NCBI RefSeq assembly: GCF_005844455.1
Contig: NZ_SPGF01000014.1
Coordinates: forward strand, 1-40,294
From: Streptococcus mitis
GTDB lineage: Bacteria; Bacillota; Bacilli; Lactobacillales; Streptococcaceae
Direction of reading: 5' to 3'
DNA: 40,294 nucleotides
Shown: one piece after another, positions 18,196-26,492 of the stretch
Position numbering within the stretch: position 1 is the stretch's first letter
How the letters are laid out: each line of letters starts with the position of its first letter
Notes under the pieces: model-generated
What the model was told of the DNA's origin: nothing
The model's input: only the letters and a program-made list of their open reading frames with translations
Databases searched by the model: none
Position numbers and translations under genes: made by a program

Positions 18196-18880
18196 CTGAA
18201 AAACATAAAAGGCAAGGATATTCTTCCTCACCTTTTCGAATATAAATCAAATTAAGCAATACTAGCAAGTAGAATTTCTAACTCTTCCTTGGTCAAGCGA
18301 CGCCATTCTCCTCTTTGCAAGTTCTCATCTAACATCAGAGTTCCCATAGTCAAACGCTGTAGGTCTACTACTTCCTTGCCACAGTAGCCCACCATACGCT
18401 TGACCTGATGAAACTTCCCTTCTGCAATGGTCACACGGATTTTGCTTTGATTCTTTTCTGTATCTATGGAAATAATCTCCAGTCTAGCAGGCTGACAGGT
18501 AAAGTCTTTGAGCGGAATCCCCTTAGAAAATGTCTCCACGTCTTCTTGGCTTATGATGCCCTTGACTTGCACCAGATAGGTCTTATCCACATGACGCTTA
18601 GGTGAAAGAAGAGCATGGGCCAACTGACCATTATTGGTCAAGAGTAGGAGACCATGTGTATCGATATCCAAGCGCCCTACTGGGAAAACTCCCTTGCTTC
18701 GAGCCACATCATCCAACAAATCTAGAACCGTTCTGTGCTTGGAATCCTCTGTCGCTGAAATAACTCCTTGGGGCTTGTTCATCATGTAATAGACAAACTC
18801 CTCGTACTCCATCACTTGACCATCAAAGCGAATCTCATCTCTTTCTTCATCAATCTGCAATTTAGCTGATTTTTCTTTTT

Positions 18881-19776
18881 TATAGTCATTTAGTTTTAAA
18901 AAAGCACTTTAAACATTCAAAAATATTTGGAACTTTCCTTAATAAATCTGTCACTTTCTTTTTCAAGATAGCCCAAGCTTGCTCAATAGGATTCAAATCT
19001 GGTGAATAAGGTGGTAGAGGTAAGAAAAAGTACTTATCTTGAATGCAAAGTTCATCCAATATGTTCTTGGGATGAAAACTAGCATTGTTCATGACAATGA
19101 CATGAGGTGTCTTCAAAGCAGGCAGGAGTTGCGTTTTGAATCACTCCACAAAGAAATCGCTCATCATACTTTCCTTGTAAATCATGGGAGCTATAAACTC
19201 TCCGTTTACTTGTCCTGCAACAATTAAAGTCCGCTCAAAACGCCGTCCACTAATCTTTTCATAGACTTTCTCCCCTCTAAGAGCAGCCCGTGCATAAGGA
19301 CGATAGAGGTAGCGGTCAATTCCCGTTTCGTCAATATATACGACTGGTAAATCTTTTAGATTATCCAAAATATCAAGAAACTCAGCGACTTTCTCTGGAT
19401 CTTGTTCCTTAAAGCTAGTCGTCTTTTTTTAAAGTGACATGAATCTGCTTTAAAGCTGCCCATACTGAAGGGACAGCGCAAGCAAAATGTGCCGCAATTT
19501 CCCGTAAGAAAGCATCTGGATGAGCCTCTACAAAGGCTTTCAATTCCTCTAAAGGAATCTTTCGCTTTTTGACGACTCGCTTTTTCCGCTCTAAGTGTCC
19601 TTGTTCACGTAATTTCTTTTCCCACGTGAAGAGAGTTCTGACGCCAACATCAAAAACTTTAGCTGCCTCGACATGGCTGTGTCCTTCTTTGATGTAATCT
19701 AATGCTCCTTGTTTAAAATCTGTACTATATGCCATAGCTTTATTATAACATGCTTGTTTAAAACTAAGAAACTATA
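18881..19776 (-). mobile_element. IS630-family insertion sequence, about 0.9 kb, in rsuA
   Basis: Imperfect terminal inverted repeats are at 18881-18900 (TATAGTCATTTAGTTTTAAA) and 19757-19776 (TATAGTTTCTTAGTTTTAAA, read inward). The flanking TA is duplicated, as expected for IS630. It carries a transposase that is broken in several places. Confidence 0.88.
18886..19735 (-). pseudogene. IS630-type transposase, three fragments
   Basis: OrfA (19735-19415, 106 residues) is the helix-turn-helix part (AKVFDVGVRTLFTWEKKL). OrfB follows in another frame; the switch is at a run of seven A (19430-19424). OrfB holds VYIDETGIDR (first Asp) and PYSPDLNPIEQAW (Glu). The middle catalytic site reads VMNNASFH where the family has Asp-Asn, so the second Asp is replaced by Asn. 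OrfB is also cut by an in-frame TGA at 19143-19141, probably once a Trp codon. The frame change may be natural in this family; the stop and the lost Asp mean this copy is dead. Confidence 0.85.
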
Positions 19777-19874
19777 CCATTTACCGTCACGCGCCCAGCT
19801 TTAAGCAAGTTTTTGACTTCTGTCCGACTCCCTACAGCGCAGGCAACTAAAAATTTATCTAATCTCATAGAACT

Positions 19875-19883
19875 ATTATATCA
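19875..19883 (-). promoter_or_regulatory. Extended -10 promoter of rsuA, leaderless layout
   Basis: TGATATAAT on the minus strand lies 6 nt before the rsuA ATG. With no ribosome site, the mRNA probably starts at the ATG. Confidence 0.5.
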
Positions 19884-19888
19884 TACTC

Positions 19889-19923
19889 AAAAGGAGGCTG
19901 GCTCAATGACCAACCTCCTTTCC
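19889..19923 (-). terminator. Terminator after the GlsB-like gene
   Basis: GGAAAGGAGGTTGG and CCAGCCTCCTTTT pair over about 8 nt on the minus strand. It ends the pepS transcript just before the rsuA promoter. Confidence 0.75.
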
Positions 19924-19940
19924 TTTTCAGAGCCGGGAAG

Positions 19941-20171
19941 CTAACTTCCTCTTTCCCAGAAGATAGCTAACACAATCATGGCACCGAGAACTGCTGAGAT
20001 AATGGCTGTACCATTTAGGCTTGGCCCCCAAGTTCCAAAAAGCAAGTGACCTAGAAAGGCACCAATCCAACCGAGAAACATTTTCCCAAAGCATCCCATA
20101 CGTTCTCCACGATTGGTCAAAGCACCTGCCAAGAGTCCCACTAGGAGACCAACAAACATACTTCCTATCAT
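19941..20171 (-). CDS. Small membrane protein, GlsB/YeaQ/YmgE family
   Basis: This 76-residue protein has three hydrophobic segments and the Gly-rich pattern of the transglycosylase-associated/GlsB family (MFVGLLVGLLAGALTNRGERMGCFGKMFLGWIGAFLGHLL). These small membrane proteins are linked to stress or envelope maintenance, but the molecular role is unknown. The ATG at 20171 follows AAGGAGCCAAG. It starts 9 bp after the pepS stop, so the two are probably cotranscribed and share the terminator downstream. Confidence 0.8.
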   Translation of the reverse strand: MIGSMFVGLLVGLLAGALTNRGERMGCFGKMFLGWIGAFLGHLLFGTWGPSLNGTAIISAVLGAMIVLAIFWERGS

Positions 20172-20180
20172 CTTGGCTCC

Positions 20181-21422
20181 TTAATTTGCCCAATCTCCGT
20201 TACGGAAGAGAGGCACACGTGTTCCATCCTCACGGATTCCATCGATATCCATTTGGTTAGAACCAATCATAAAGTCCACGTGAACATCTGAACGGTTAAG
20301 TCCAGCAGCTTCAAGTTCTTCTTCGCTCATCTCTGCTCCACCAACAACGCTGGTCGCATAGGCTGCACCGATAGCCAAGTGGTTTGAAGCATTTTCATCG
20401 AAAAGAGTGTTAAAGAAGGTAATGCCTGACTGAGAAATTGGACTTGGATCTGGTACCAAGGCACATTCACCCAAGGCACGCGCACCAGCATTTTCAAAGA
20501 CAAGGTCTTTCATGACCTGATCACCCTTTTCAGCAGTGATATCTACGATTTGTCCATCCTTGAAGGTTACCTTAATACCTTCGATGATATTTCCGTTGTA
20601 GCTAAGTGGTTTTGTAGAAGTGACATAACCATCTGCACGACGGAAGTCTGGCGCTGTGAAGACTGCTTCTGTCGGCATATTTGGCAAGAATCCTTCTCCT
20701 TGCGCATTGATAGCACCAGCTGATTCCCAAACGTGGTTCTTCGGCAAACCAAGGGTCAAATCTGTCCCTGGCGATGTGTAGTGAAGGGCTGAAAATTGCT
20801 CTTTATTAAGCATATCTGCCTTGCTCTTAAGAATGGTAGCGTGTTCTTCCCAAGCCTTAACAGGATCTGCTTCATAAACGCGACAAGTCTTGAAGATTTG
20901 GTCCCAAAGGAGATCAACTGCTTCTTCGTCGCTCGCAGCATTTGGAAAGACTTTTTTAGCCCACTCAAGTCCAGCAGCGGCTGCTACCGTCCAGCTGACC
21001 TTGTTGGATTGCGTTGCGATACGCATTGGTTTCATGGCAAGTCCCATAGCTTTAGCAGAAGCTGAAAGCTTGTCAGCACCCACTCCGTTCAAGGCACCTG
21101 GGTCAGAAGAACGAACCCCAAGACGGCTAGCTTTGTTCTCCAAGAGATAGTTCATCTCAGCAATCTTGTATTCTGGCACATTGTCCAAACGTTCCATCGG
21201 TGCATGGAGAAATTTCTCACGGTTGATGACATCATCTGTCCACTGAACGATGACCTCATGCGCACCCAAGGCATAGGCTTCTTTCACGATCAGATGCGCC
21301 AACTCCCGTTGCTCCACATCGATTGAGAGCGCCAAAGTGTGACCAGGTTGCACATTGATTCCATTCGCAACCAACAATTTCGCATATTTTTCTAGATTTT
21401 CTTTAAAATTTGGTAAAACCAT
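20181..21422 (-). CDS. pepS: Aminopeptidase PepS (M29 family)
   Basis: This 413-residue metallo-aminopeptidase removes N-terminal residues from peptides in the cytoplasm. The sequence follows the M29 family throughout: the N-terminal NFKENLEKYAKLLVANGINVQPGHTL, a central THAPD-like TEAVFTAPDFRRADGYVTST region, and the C-terminal NHLAIGAAYATSVVGG and HVDFMIGSNQMDIDG segments that carry metal ligands. The ATG at 21422 follows AAAAGGAA. It is followed by the GlsB-like gene. The small ORF at 21438-21590 sits just upstream, 15 bp away. Confidence 0.93.
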   Translation of the reverse strand: MVLPNFKENLEKYAKLLVANGINVQPGHTLALSIDVEQRELAHLIVKEAYALGAHEVIVQWTDDVINREKFLHAPMERLDNVPEYKIAEMNYLLENKASRLGVRSSDPGALNGVGADKLSASAKAMGLAMKPMRIATQSNKVSWTVAAAAGLEWAKKVFPNAASDEEAVDLLWDQIFKTCRVYEADPVKAWEEHATILKSKADMLNKEQFSALHYTSPGTDLTLGLPKNHVWESAGAINAQGEGFLPNMPTEAVFTAPDFRRADGYVTSTKPLSYNGNIIEGIKVTFKDGQIVDITAEKGDQVMKDLVFENAGARALGECALVPDPSPISQSGITFFNTLFDENASNHLAIGAAYATSVVGGAEMSEEELEAAGLNRSDVHVDFMIGSNQMDIDGIREDGTRVPLFRNGDWAN

Positions 21423-21437
21423 TCTATTCTTCCTTTT

Positions 21438-21590
21438 CTATTTTTCTTTCAAAGCAGAAAATAATCCTGCTAAAGCAATAGCACCAGACAAGAGTGCTGT
21501 TGATAGAAGAATTGTCTGATCAGCAAGTTCTAATTGATATTCAAATACCTTCTCAGCCGGCTTGTCTTCCGCAAAAATTCTTAGTTTCAT
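21438..21590 (-). CDS. Small protein of 50 residues with one hydrophobic helix
   Basis: An ATG at 21590 with AAGGGGG just upstream opens a 50-codon frame ending TAG at 21438. It begins MKLRIFAEDKPAEKVFEYQL and ends with a hydrophobic stretch (LLSTALLSGAIALAGLFSAL) before KEK. It could be a single-pass or membrane-associated small protein. It lies between yafQ and pepS and may be the first gene of the pepS transcript. I do not recognise a family. The ribosome site and good codon structure support it. Confidence 0.6.
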   Translation of the reverse strand: MKLRIFAEDKPAEKVFEYQLELADQTILLSTALLSGAIALAGLFSALKEK

Positions 21591-21610
21591 GAGAACCCCC
21601 TTAAAATTTA

Positions 21611-21889
21611 TTAAAACAAATCACTATGACTGCCTGTTCTAAGCAAGTTTAAAAGCAATTCTTCCTTGTCTACTTTATAGACCAAAAGCCAATCTGGCTG
21701 GATATGACATTCACGAACTCCTTGAAAATACTTGGATGCCGTCAATTGATGATCACGATATTTGGCAGGAAGTTCTTTTTCTTGAACCAGAAAATTCAAA
21801 ACTTCTTCCAGTAATTCTGCTTTCAAACCACGCTTAATAGCCAACTTAAAATCTTTTTTAAACTGTTTATGATAACGAATCTTAAGCAC
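21611..21889 (-). CDS. yafQ: YafQ-family mRNA interferase toxin
   Basis: This 92-residue toxin has the RelE/YafQ fold and would cut mRNA on the ribosome when free. The typical pattern is visible: RYHKQFKKDFKLAIKRG at the N-terminus, KYRDHQLTASKYFQGVRECHIQPDWLLVYKVD in the middle, and the C-terminal RTGSHSDLF with the catalytic His. Its ATG overlaps the antitoxin gene by 8 bp, the usual coupling. Fold and partner gene agree, so confidence in the family is high. Confidence 0.9.
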   Translation of the reverse strand: MLKIRYHKQFKKDFKLAIKRGLKAELLEEVLNFLVQEKELPAKYRDHQLTASKYFQGVRECHIQPDWLLVYKVDKEELLLNLLRTGSHSDLF

Positions 21890-22145
21890 GCAAGTCCTCC
21901 ATCAAGTCTGAGACTGATTCAAAAGACTGGCTCATATTACGATTTTGGTCTAAATCCGTTAATACCTCAAGCAACCTCCGATTTTCGTCTAGTCTGACAT
22001 CGAAAGGTAAACCCTGATATTGAATGGCCTGACGAAGGAAAATATTGATAGCTGTTGTCATATCCATTCCCAGATTATTAAACACCTGTTGGGCCTGCTC
22101 CTTAACCTCACTATCCAAACGGATGCTCATGCTCGTCTTTGACAT
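21882..22145 (-). CDS. dinJ: DinJ/RelB-family antitoxin
   Basis: This 87-residue antitoxin has an N-terminal ribbon-helix-helix (TSMSIRLDSEVKEQAQQVFNNLGMDMTTAINIFLRQ) for DNA binding and dimer formation. Its acidic C-terminus wraps the toxin. It should neutralise YafQ and repress its own promoter. The -35 box lies in the 3' arm of the terminator of the preceding DUF262 gene. The ribosome site is AGAGGGTGAG before the ATG at 22145. Confidence 0.9.
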   Translation of the reverse strand: MSKTSMSIRLDSEVKEQAQQVFNNLGMDMTTAINIFLRQAIQYQGLPFDVRLDENRRLLEVLTDLDQNRNMSQSFESVSDLMEDLRA

Positions 22146-22169
22146 ACTCTCACCCTCTTTCTATCTATT

Positions 22170-22198
22170 ATTTTAACAAAAAAGAAGGCTAATGTAAA
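22170..22198 (-). promoter_or_regulatory. Promoter of dinJ-yafQ
   Basis: TTTACA and TAAAAT are spaced by 17 nt. The -35 overlaps the distal arm of the upstream terminator hairpin. Confidence 0.65.
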
Positions 22199-22220
22199 TC
22201 TATTGGATATACATTAGCCT
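22186..22220 (-). terminator. Terminator of the DUF262 operon
   Basis: AGGCTAATGTA and TACATTAGCCT form a perfect 11-bp stem, followed by TCTTTTTTG on the minus strand. Confidence 0.85.
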
Positions 22221-22246
22221 CTTTAAATTATGCTAGATCTGACAAC

Positions 22247-24112
22247 TTACTTTTTACTTCCTATAAATTCGTTAACCATAGGTAAAATCTCTTTTTCCAG
22301 TCCTACAATCTGATCTGATTTCCATTTAGTCTTTTCCGTTATGGCAGCCATTATTTGTAATTTTAGACTCTGATTAGGAAAGATACCTTCTCCTTTCCAT
22401 TGTTTTAATTTAGCTTCTGGATAGGAATTACCAAACCGGGAGTTCTGACTATCGGTAATGATACAAAGATTGCCAAAGGAATGTAAAAACTCCGCAGGTA
22501 ATTGGCTCTCTCCATCATGTCCATTTGGATTCTGAGGATACCAATGCTCTATGGAGCGACGATATGCAAATTTGAAATGATCAAAATTAATATCCTTGTA
22601 CTCTTTCTCTAATTCGGCACGATTTTTCCATAAAACATAATCTACAAAGTTAAAAGCATAAACAGGAATTGCTCCATATTTTTTGATACTTTTATCTTCA
22701 GTAAACAATCTTTCCTCAGCATATCTCACTGCCATTTTTTCAAGAAAAACCTTAAAGAGACTAGCAAATTCTGTTTGATTTAACTCTTCAATATGGTTAA
22801 AGAGGAATTGCAAGATTTCATATAACCAACGACTATCTCGATTGGCAGTAAAGGTCACAGCAAACATGGATTGGAGGAGGATAATGTTTTTATTTAAATT
22901 GTCAAAAGTATTTTTTTGAAAGTTAATTCGAATTTCATTTCGTTGATATGTCTCATACTGACCTCGTTTGATTTGCCATTCGGTTTCATTTTCTAATTGG
23001 ACATTTTTTACGATAAACGTATCAAATATATGCTTCATAGTCAGAAGTAGTTGTCCAAATTGTTGGACCCATTCTCTATCTCGTCGTTCAATTTCAAAAA
23101 TTTTCAATAATTTTTTATCATCAAATGTAGTTTCATCATTTCCTTCCATGATGAAAAAAACTTGAAGTAAAAATGTTGGAAAATCAATTACAGTCGTATA
23201 ATTTGAAATGTCTGCTCCATTATTTACTAAGCTACTACTTTCATATTTTGTCTGAGTAATTGCATTTAGTAAACTCTGTTGCTCAATTTTTTTTACTCTT
23301 ATTTTCTCAAATACACTATCCAATTTGAAGTTAGTAAATTCTTTACCAAAAATTTTCTCCCCCTCTTCATCAGTATTGTTTGGTCTACTTCGGATTTGAA
23401 AAGTTTTTATTACCGGCTTATCAAACTCTGCACAGGCATCCCAAATTCTCGCAAATTTTTGTGCCATTTCTTGATCTTCACCAAATTTAGACATCATTTG
23501 TGCCTTAAGAATCTCATGAGCCTCTAGTTGTTCGCCTCGAGAGTTGAAACGTTCGAAATAAAGATTCAAATCTAAATCTTCAGGAAGTATACTCCGAAAA
23601 ATGATAACCTTATCAAAAAGATAATCAACGAAAGACTGAGGATCAAGACGGCGCTCCTCTAACACTTTTTTCAATGCATCTTTAGCATGTCCATAACCTC
23701 TAGTCAGCTCATTTTCATCGCACTCTGAAATTTTTTGCTTGGTAAATAGTTTTTGAATATTCTCATTTGATTTCTTCCGAGCTGGGAAGGTAAGATTGAC
23801 AGCTTTCAATCTATCAAAACCAAACTCATGCTTCAAAGCTAAAGCAATCAAATTAAGAGCAGTTGTCCGTTGTTGCCCATCTATGATTTTGAAAATATCA
23901 TTCTCTTTATTAACGACTAATGTTCCAATATAATAATTGTAATTGTCTCTATTTTCTTGAAAACTATTTTCTTGAAAAGCATCTGCTACGTCATTCAATA
24001 ACTGCTCGATTTCATTATAAGTCCAAGCAAAATTTCTCTGATAAAGAGGAATAGCATAGGTATCTTCATTTAACAAACGATTAACTGATAAGCTTATATG
24101 TGTTTCTACCAT
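22247..24112 (-). CDS. DUF262-DUF1524 protein, putative nuclease
   Basis: This 621-residue protein has an N-terminal DUF262 domain (IPLYQRNFAW at 21-30, IIDGQQRTT at 76-84), a ParB-like fold that in GmrSD-type type IV restriction enzymes hydrolyses NTP. The C-terminus is a DUF1524 His-Me finger nuclease: His523 (SIEHWYPQN), His544 and Asn548 (LHSFGNL), Asn557 and Lys568. So it resembles GmrSD, SspE or BrxU. Its ATG overlaps the upstream DUF262 gene stop (ATGGTAG), which indicates coupling. The gene is AT-rich like its partner and unlike the house-keeping genes around, suggesting transfer. Defence against phage is inferred. Confidence 0.85.
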   Translation of the reverse strand: MVETHISLSVNRLLNEDTYAIPLYQRNFAWTYNEIEQLLNDVADAFQENSFQENRDNYNYYIGTLVVNKENDIFKIIDGQQRTTALNLIALALKHEFGFDRLKAVNLTFPARKKSNENIQKLFTKQKISECDENELTRGYGHAKDALKKVLEERRLDPQSFVDYLFDKVIIFRSILPEDLDLNLYFERFNSRGEQLEAHEILKAQMMSKFGEDQEMAQKFARIWDACAEFDKPVIKTFQIRSRPNNTDEEGEKIFGKEFTNFKLDSVFEKIRVKKIEQQSLLNAITQTKYESSSLVNNGADISNYTTVIDFPTFLLQVFFIMEGNDETTFDDKKLLKIFEIERRDREWVQQFGQLLLTMKHIFDTFIVKNVQLENETEWQIKRGQYETYQRNEIRINFQKNTFDNLNKNIILLQSMFAVTFTANRDSRWLYEILQFLFNHIEELNQTEFASLFKVFLEKMAVRYAEERLFTEDKSIKKYGAIPVYAFNFVDYVLWKNRAELEKEYKDINFDHFKFAYRRSIEHWYPQNPNGHDGESQLPAEFLHSFGNLCIITDSQNSRFGNSYPEAKLKQWKGEGIFPNQSLKLQIMAAITEKTKWKSDQIVGLEKEILPMVNEFIGSKK

Positions 24113-25425
24113 TTATCTTTTTCCTCTTCTATAATCTTGTCCACAGTATAATTTTCAAATAATTCTCTATCTATCTTGATCATGAAATCATTCGGAGTGA
24201 CAGCATGAGATAAAAGTTGAAATAGCTTTTGAACCTCTTTTTGTCTAAACCTTCCGCCAGCAGCATAGTTCCCAACCGTCGCATCATATATGGCTTTAGA
24301 CTTAACTCTAGGGTAGTAAGACCAAATAAACAAGGTTTCTACTATCTCCTTTGATAGTTCATCTTTTCCAAATCTATCTGCGAAAAGTGAGCAAATATTT
24401 AGGAATATATTGTGACACTTGAGGTAGCGTCCTTTTGAGCTATTGTAAATGTTTAACATACCTTCTGGATAAGCTACATTTTTTTCTCCCTCTGACTCAT
24501 TAGAAAGTCCTAACTCTTCATTTAAAAATTTTTTATGAACTCTAATAGTTTCATGGGCCGATTCAATATACTCAAAAAATTTACTTCCATCAATGATTGG
24601 CATAGTAATGGACATGGGGAGTTTTTCAATATGACGATACAATTCTAGATATGGAAAATTCTGATTCAAATCAACGCCTTTAAAGTCGTCAATAAAATCC
24701 TCTGTAAAACGGAGATAAGATCCATAACGCTTGTTTGTTAACCCTGTCTCTCCTCGCGACCAACGTCTCATACGAAAAAGATGTTTATCAAACAACTCTT
24801 TGAGACTTAAATCTTTATCTTCTACAAATTGCTCCCACTTTTCAACAATCTTTTCATCTTCTGAATCTTGCTTGCGAAGATGATAGGCTTTGAGCAAATC
24901 ATGAGGTTCTAGAGATTTTCCTCGATTATTCTGAGAATCAAATAACTGAAAGGCTTCTGATAATCGTTTTTTGGGCATAGTAATCACAGAGACAGCACAA
25001 TTCTCTAATAAAAAGTTGCAAATATCTTTTGCCTCATTTTCGCCAACTAATTGAGTTAAATTTTTCCACTCATTATAATTTTCACTCGCATGATAGCAAG
25101 ATATCTCTCCAAATTCAGCACTCAACAGTTGATTAGCACCCTTATAATTCTCTAAATCATCTAATAAATGAAGAAACAAGGAAATTGAAATTAGCCGTTG
25201 CTGTCCATCGACAATATCTAAGTGTCCTTCATTTTCATGTTTATTTTCATGCAGGATAACGGATCCTATCTGATATTCCTTTTTCCCCATAGCATCTCGT
25301 AAATCATAAAAAAGATTACGGATATGTTTTCTGTTCCATTTATAAGGTCTTTGATAAGAAGGAATCCGCAAATTCCCTTTTTTCAGTAGTTCTCCAACCT
25401 TTTTAGAAGTAAATTGAATACTCAT
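24106..25425 (-). CDS. DUF262 protein without the nuclease domain
   Basis: This 439-residue protein repeats the DUF262 signature (IPSYQRPYKW at 21-30, IVDGQQRLIS at 71-80) at the same positions as its partner, but no HNH/DUF1524 motif is visible in the C-terminal half. It is therefore not just a copy: it may be a regulatory or sensing subunit. The stop codon overlaps the start of the 621-residue protein by 7 bp, and it starts 7 bp after the WYL gene, so the three are one operon. A ribosome site GAGGATAAA precedes the ATG. Confidence 0.82.
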   Translation of the reverse strand: MSIQFTSKKVGELLKKGNLRIPSYQRPYKWNRKHIRNLFYDLRDAMGKKEYQIGSVILHENKHENEGHLDIVDGQQRLISISLFLHLLDDLENYKGANQLLSAEFGEISCYHASENYNEWKNLTQLVGENEAKDICNFLLENCAVSVITMPKKRLSEAFQLFDSQNNRGKSLEPHDLLKAYHLRKQDSEDEKIVEKWEQFVEDKDLSLKELFDKHLFRMRRWSRGETGLTNKRYGSYLRFTEDFIDDFKGVDLNQNFPYLELYRHIEKLPMSITMPIIDGSKFFEYIESAHETIRVHKKFLNEELGLSNESEGEKNVAYPEGMLNIYNSSKGRYLKCHNIFLNICSLFADRFGKDELSKEIVETLFIWSYYPRVKSKAIYDATVGNYAAGGRFRQKEVQKLFQLLSHAVTPNDFMIKIDRELFENYTVDKIIEEEKDKW

Positions 25426-25432
25426 TTTATCC

Positions 25433-26383
25433 TCATCTATATTTATCTATCATTTCTTGAACTGTCTGCTTCATATCCTCTACTAAAATCCGAGGAGACA
25501 AAACAGTAACTGCTTCCCCTTGTCCCAGCAACCAGCGTTTAAGCCCCGGTGTATGCTGACTTTCAAACTGAAAATGAGTCCAGTCGCCATTTTTCCCAAC
25601 TATTTTTGCATTTGGAAATTGATCCATCACAATCGTCGGATCGTACAAGTACTCGATTTCAATACTGATTTTCTTCCCGATAAAAGCATCTACTCTCTCG
25701 TTACGAATGTCGCCATCTCTAAATTTATCTCGATAAGAAATAGAGGGTTTCTCTATACTACTAAGAGACCAGGACTGGATACGGTCTACTCTTAAAGTAA
25801 TATAAGTATCATGTTTCAACTGGTAAACAACCAGATAGAAATAATGACTATCATAGTAAAGAGAGACTGGTAAAACAGTCTGCCTCTTAGAAGACTCAGA
25901 ATAAGGTTTTTGATAGACAATATCTAGAATCTGTTCATGCAAAATAGCTTCTGATAAATTCCATATTTTCTCTATTCTATTTTGCTGATCCGTTAAGGGA
26001 GCATAATTAAGCTTTTCACTACCAATAATCTGCTCAATTTCTTTCTGGTCATCACGAGGAACTAAAATCAGTAAATTTTTTAGTAAGCTATCAATTTCTG
26101 GCCGATTCAGTGCTCGATTTTCCAATAAAATCTTTGAAATAACGAGTATATCCCTTTTATTAAAAACTGCTTTACTTGATAAGCTATACTTATTTGTTTT
26201 ACGACTATAAAGCAAGTCTCCACCAAAATCAGGATGACTAGATAAAATATCACGAAGGAGCGAAAAATCTCTCTGTATCGTCTTTTCACTAACCTCGAAT
26301 TCCTGGGCCAGTTGCTTTTTTCCTAGTGAAGTACCTAACTGTAAGCGAAAAAAGATTGTTAGCAGTCTCTCTTGATCATTCAT
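25433..26383 (-). CDS. WYL-domain transcription regulator
   Basis: This is a HTH-WYL regulator of about 316 residues. The N-terminus holds a helix-turn-helix (GKKQLAQEFEVSEKTIQRDFSLLRDIL). The WYL part is around TVLPVSLYYDSHYFYLVVYQL, followed by a WCX-like C-terminus (RWLLGQGEAVTVLSP). Such proteins (BrxR, CapW) control phage-defence operons and may respond to a nucleic acid or nucleotide ligand. The ATG at 26383 follows AAGGAAA; the TTG two codons earlier is less likely. It is first in the DUF262 operon and probably represses it. Confidence 0.85.
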   Translation of the reverse strand: MNDQERLLTIFFRLQLGTSLGKKQLAQEFEVSEKTIQRDFSLLRDILSSHPDFGGDLLYSRKTNKYSLSSKAVFNKRDILVISKILLENRALNRPEIDSLLKNLLILVPRDDQKEIEQIIGSEKLNYAPLTDQQNRIEKIWNLSEAILHEQILDIVYQKPYSESSKRQTVLPVSLYYDSHYFYLVVYQLKHDTYITLRVDRIQSWSLSSIEKPSISYRDKFRDGDIRNERVDAFIGKKISIEIEYLYDPTIVMDQFPNAKIVGKNGDWTHFQFESQHTPGLKRWLLGQGEAVTVLSPRILVEDMKQTVQEMIDKYR

Positions 26384-26400
26384 TTGCAATTTCCTTCTAC

Positions 26401-26439
26401 ATATTATTCAAACAATATTATTTCTAATACATTATTATC
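26401..26439. promoter_or_regulatory. Direct repeats upstream of the WYL gene
   Basis: ATATTATT occurs at 26401-26408 and again at 26415-26422, with a related ATTATTAT at 26431-26438. They lie between the predicted RNA start and the WYL ATG and could be the operator for autoregulation. The region is AT-rich, so chance matches are possible. Confidence 0.35.
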
Positions 26440-26442
26440 ACT

Positions 26443-26472
26443 TCTATAGTCTAACTAGCACTTTATATTCAA
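26443..26472 (-). promoter_or_regulatory. Probable promoter of the WYL-DUF262 operon
   Basis: TTGAAT and TATAGA are spaced by 18 nt on the minus strand. The predicted RNA start lies about 50 nt before the WYL ATG. Confidence 0.45.
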
Positions 26473-26492
26473 AACGATTAAAGCAAAATAAA

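Larger units (their letters stand above)
18252..19868 (-). pseudogene. rsuA: 16S rRNA pseudouridine synthase (RsuA type), split by an IS630-type element
   Basis: The 5' part (19868 down to the IS) encodes MRLDKFLVACAVG and the rest of the S4 RNA-binding domain, ending VTVNG. The 3' part (from 18880) resumes with KKEKSAKLQIDEER and contains the catalytic GRLDIDTHGLLLLT. Removing the IS and one TA joins them in frame as VNG|KKEK. A product from an internal start could keep the catalytic domain (about 202 residues) but would lack S4. The enzyme normally modifies one uridine of 16S rRNA. A TATAAT box lies 6 nt before the ATG, with no ribosome site. Confidence 0.88.
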
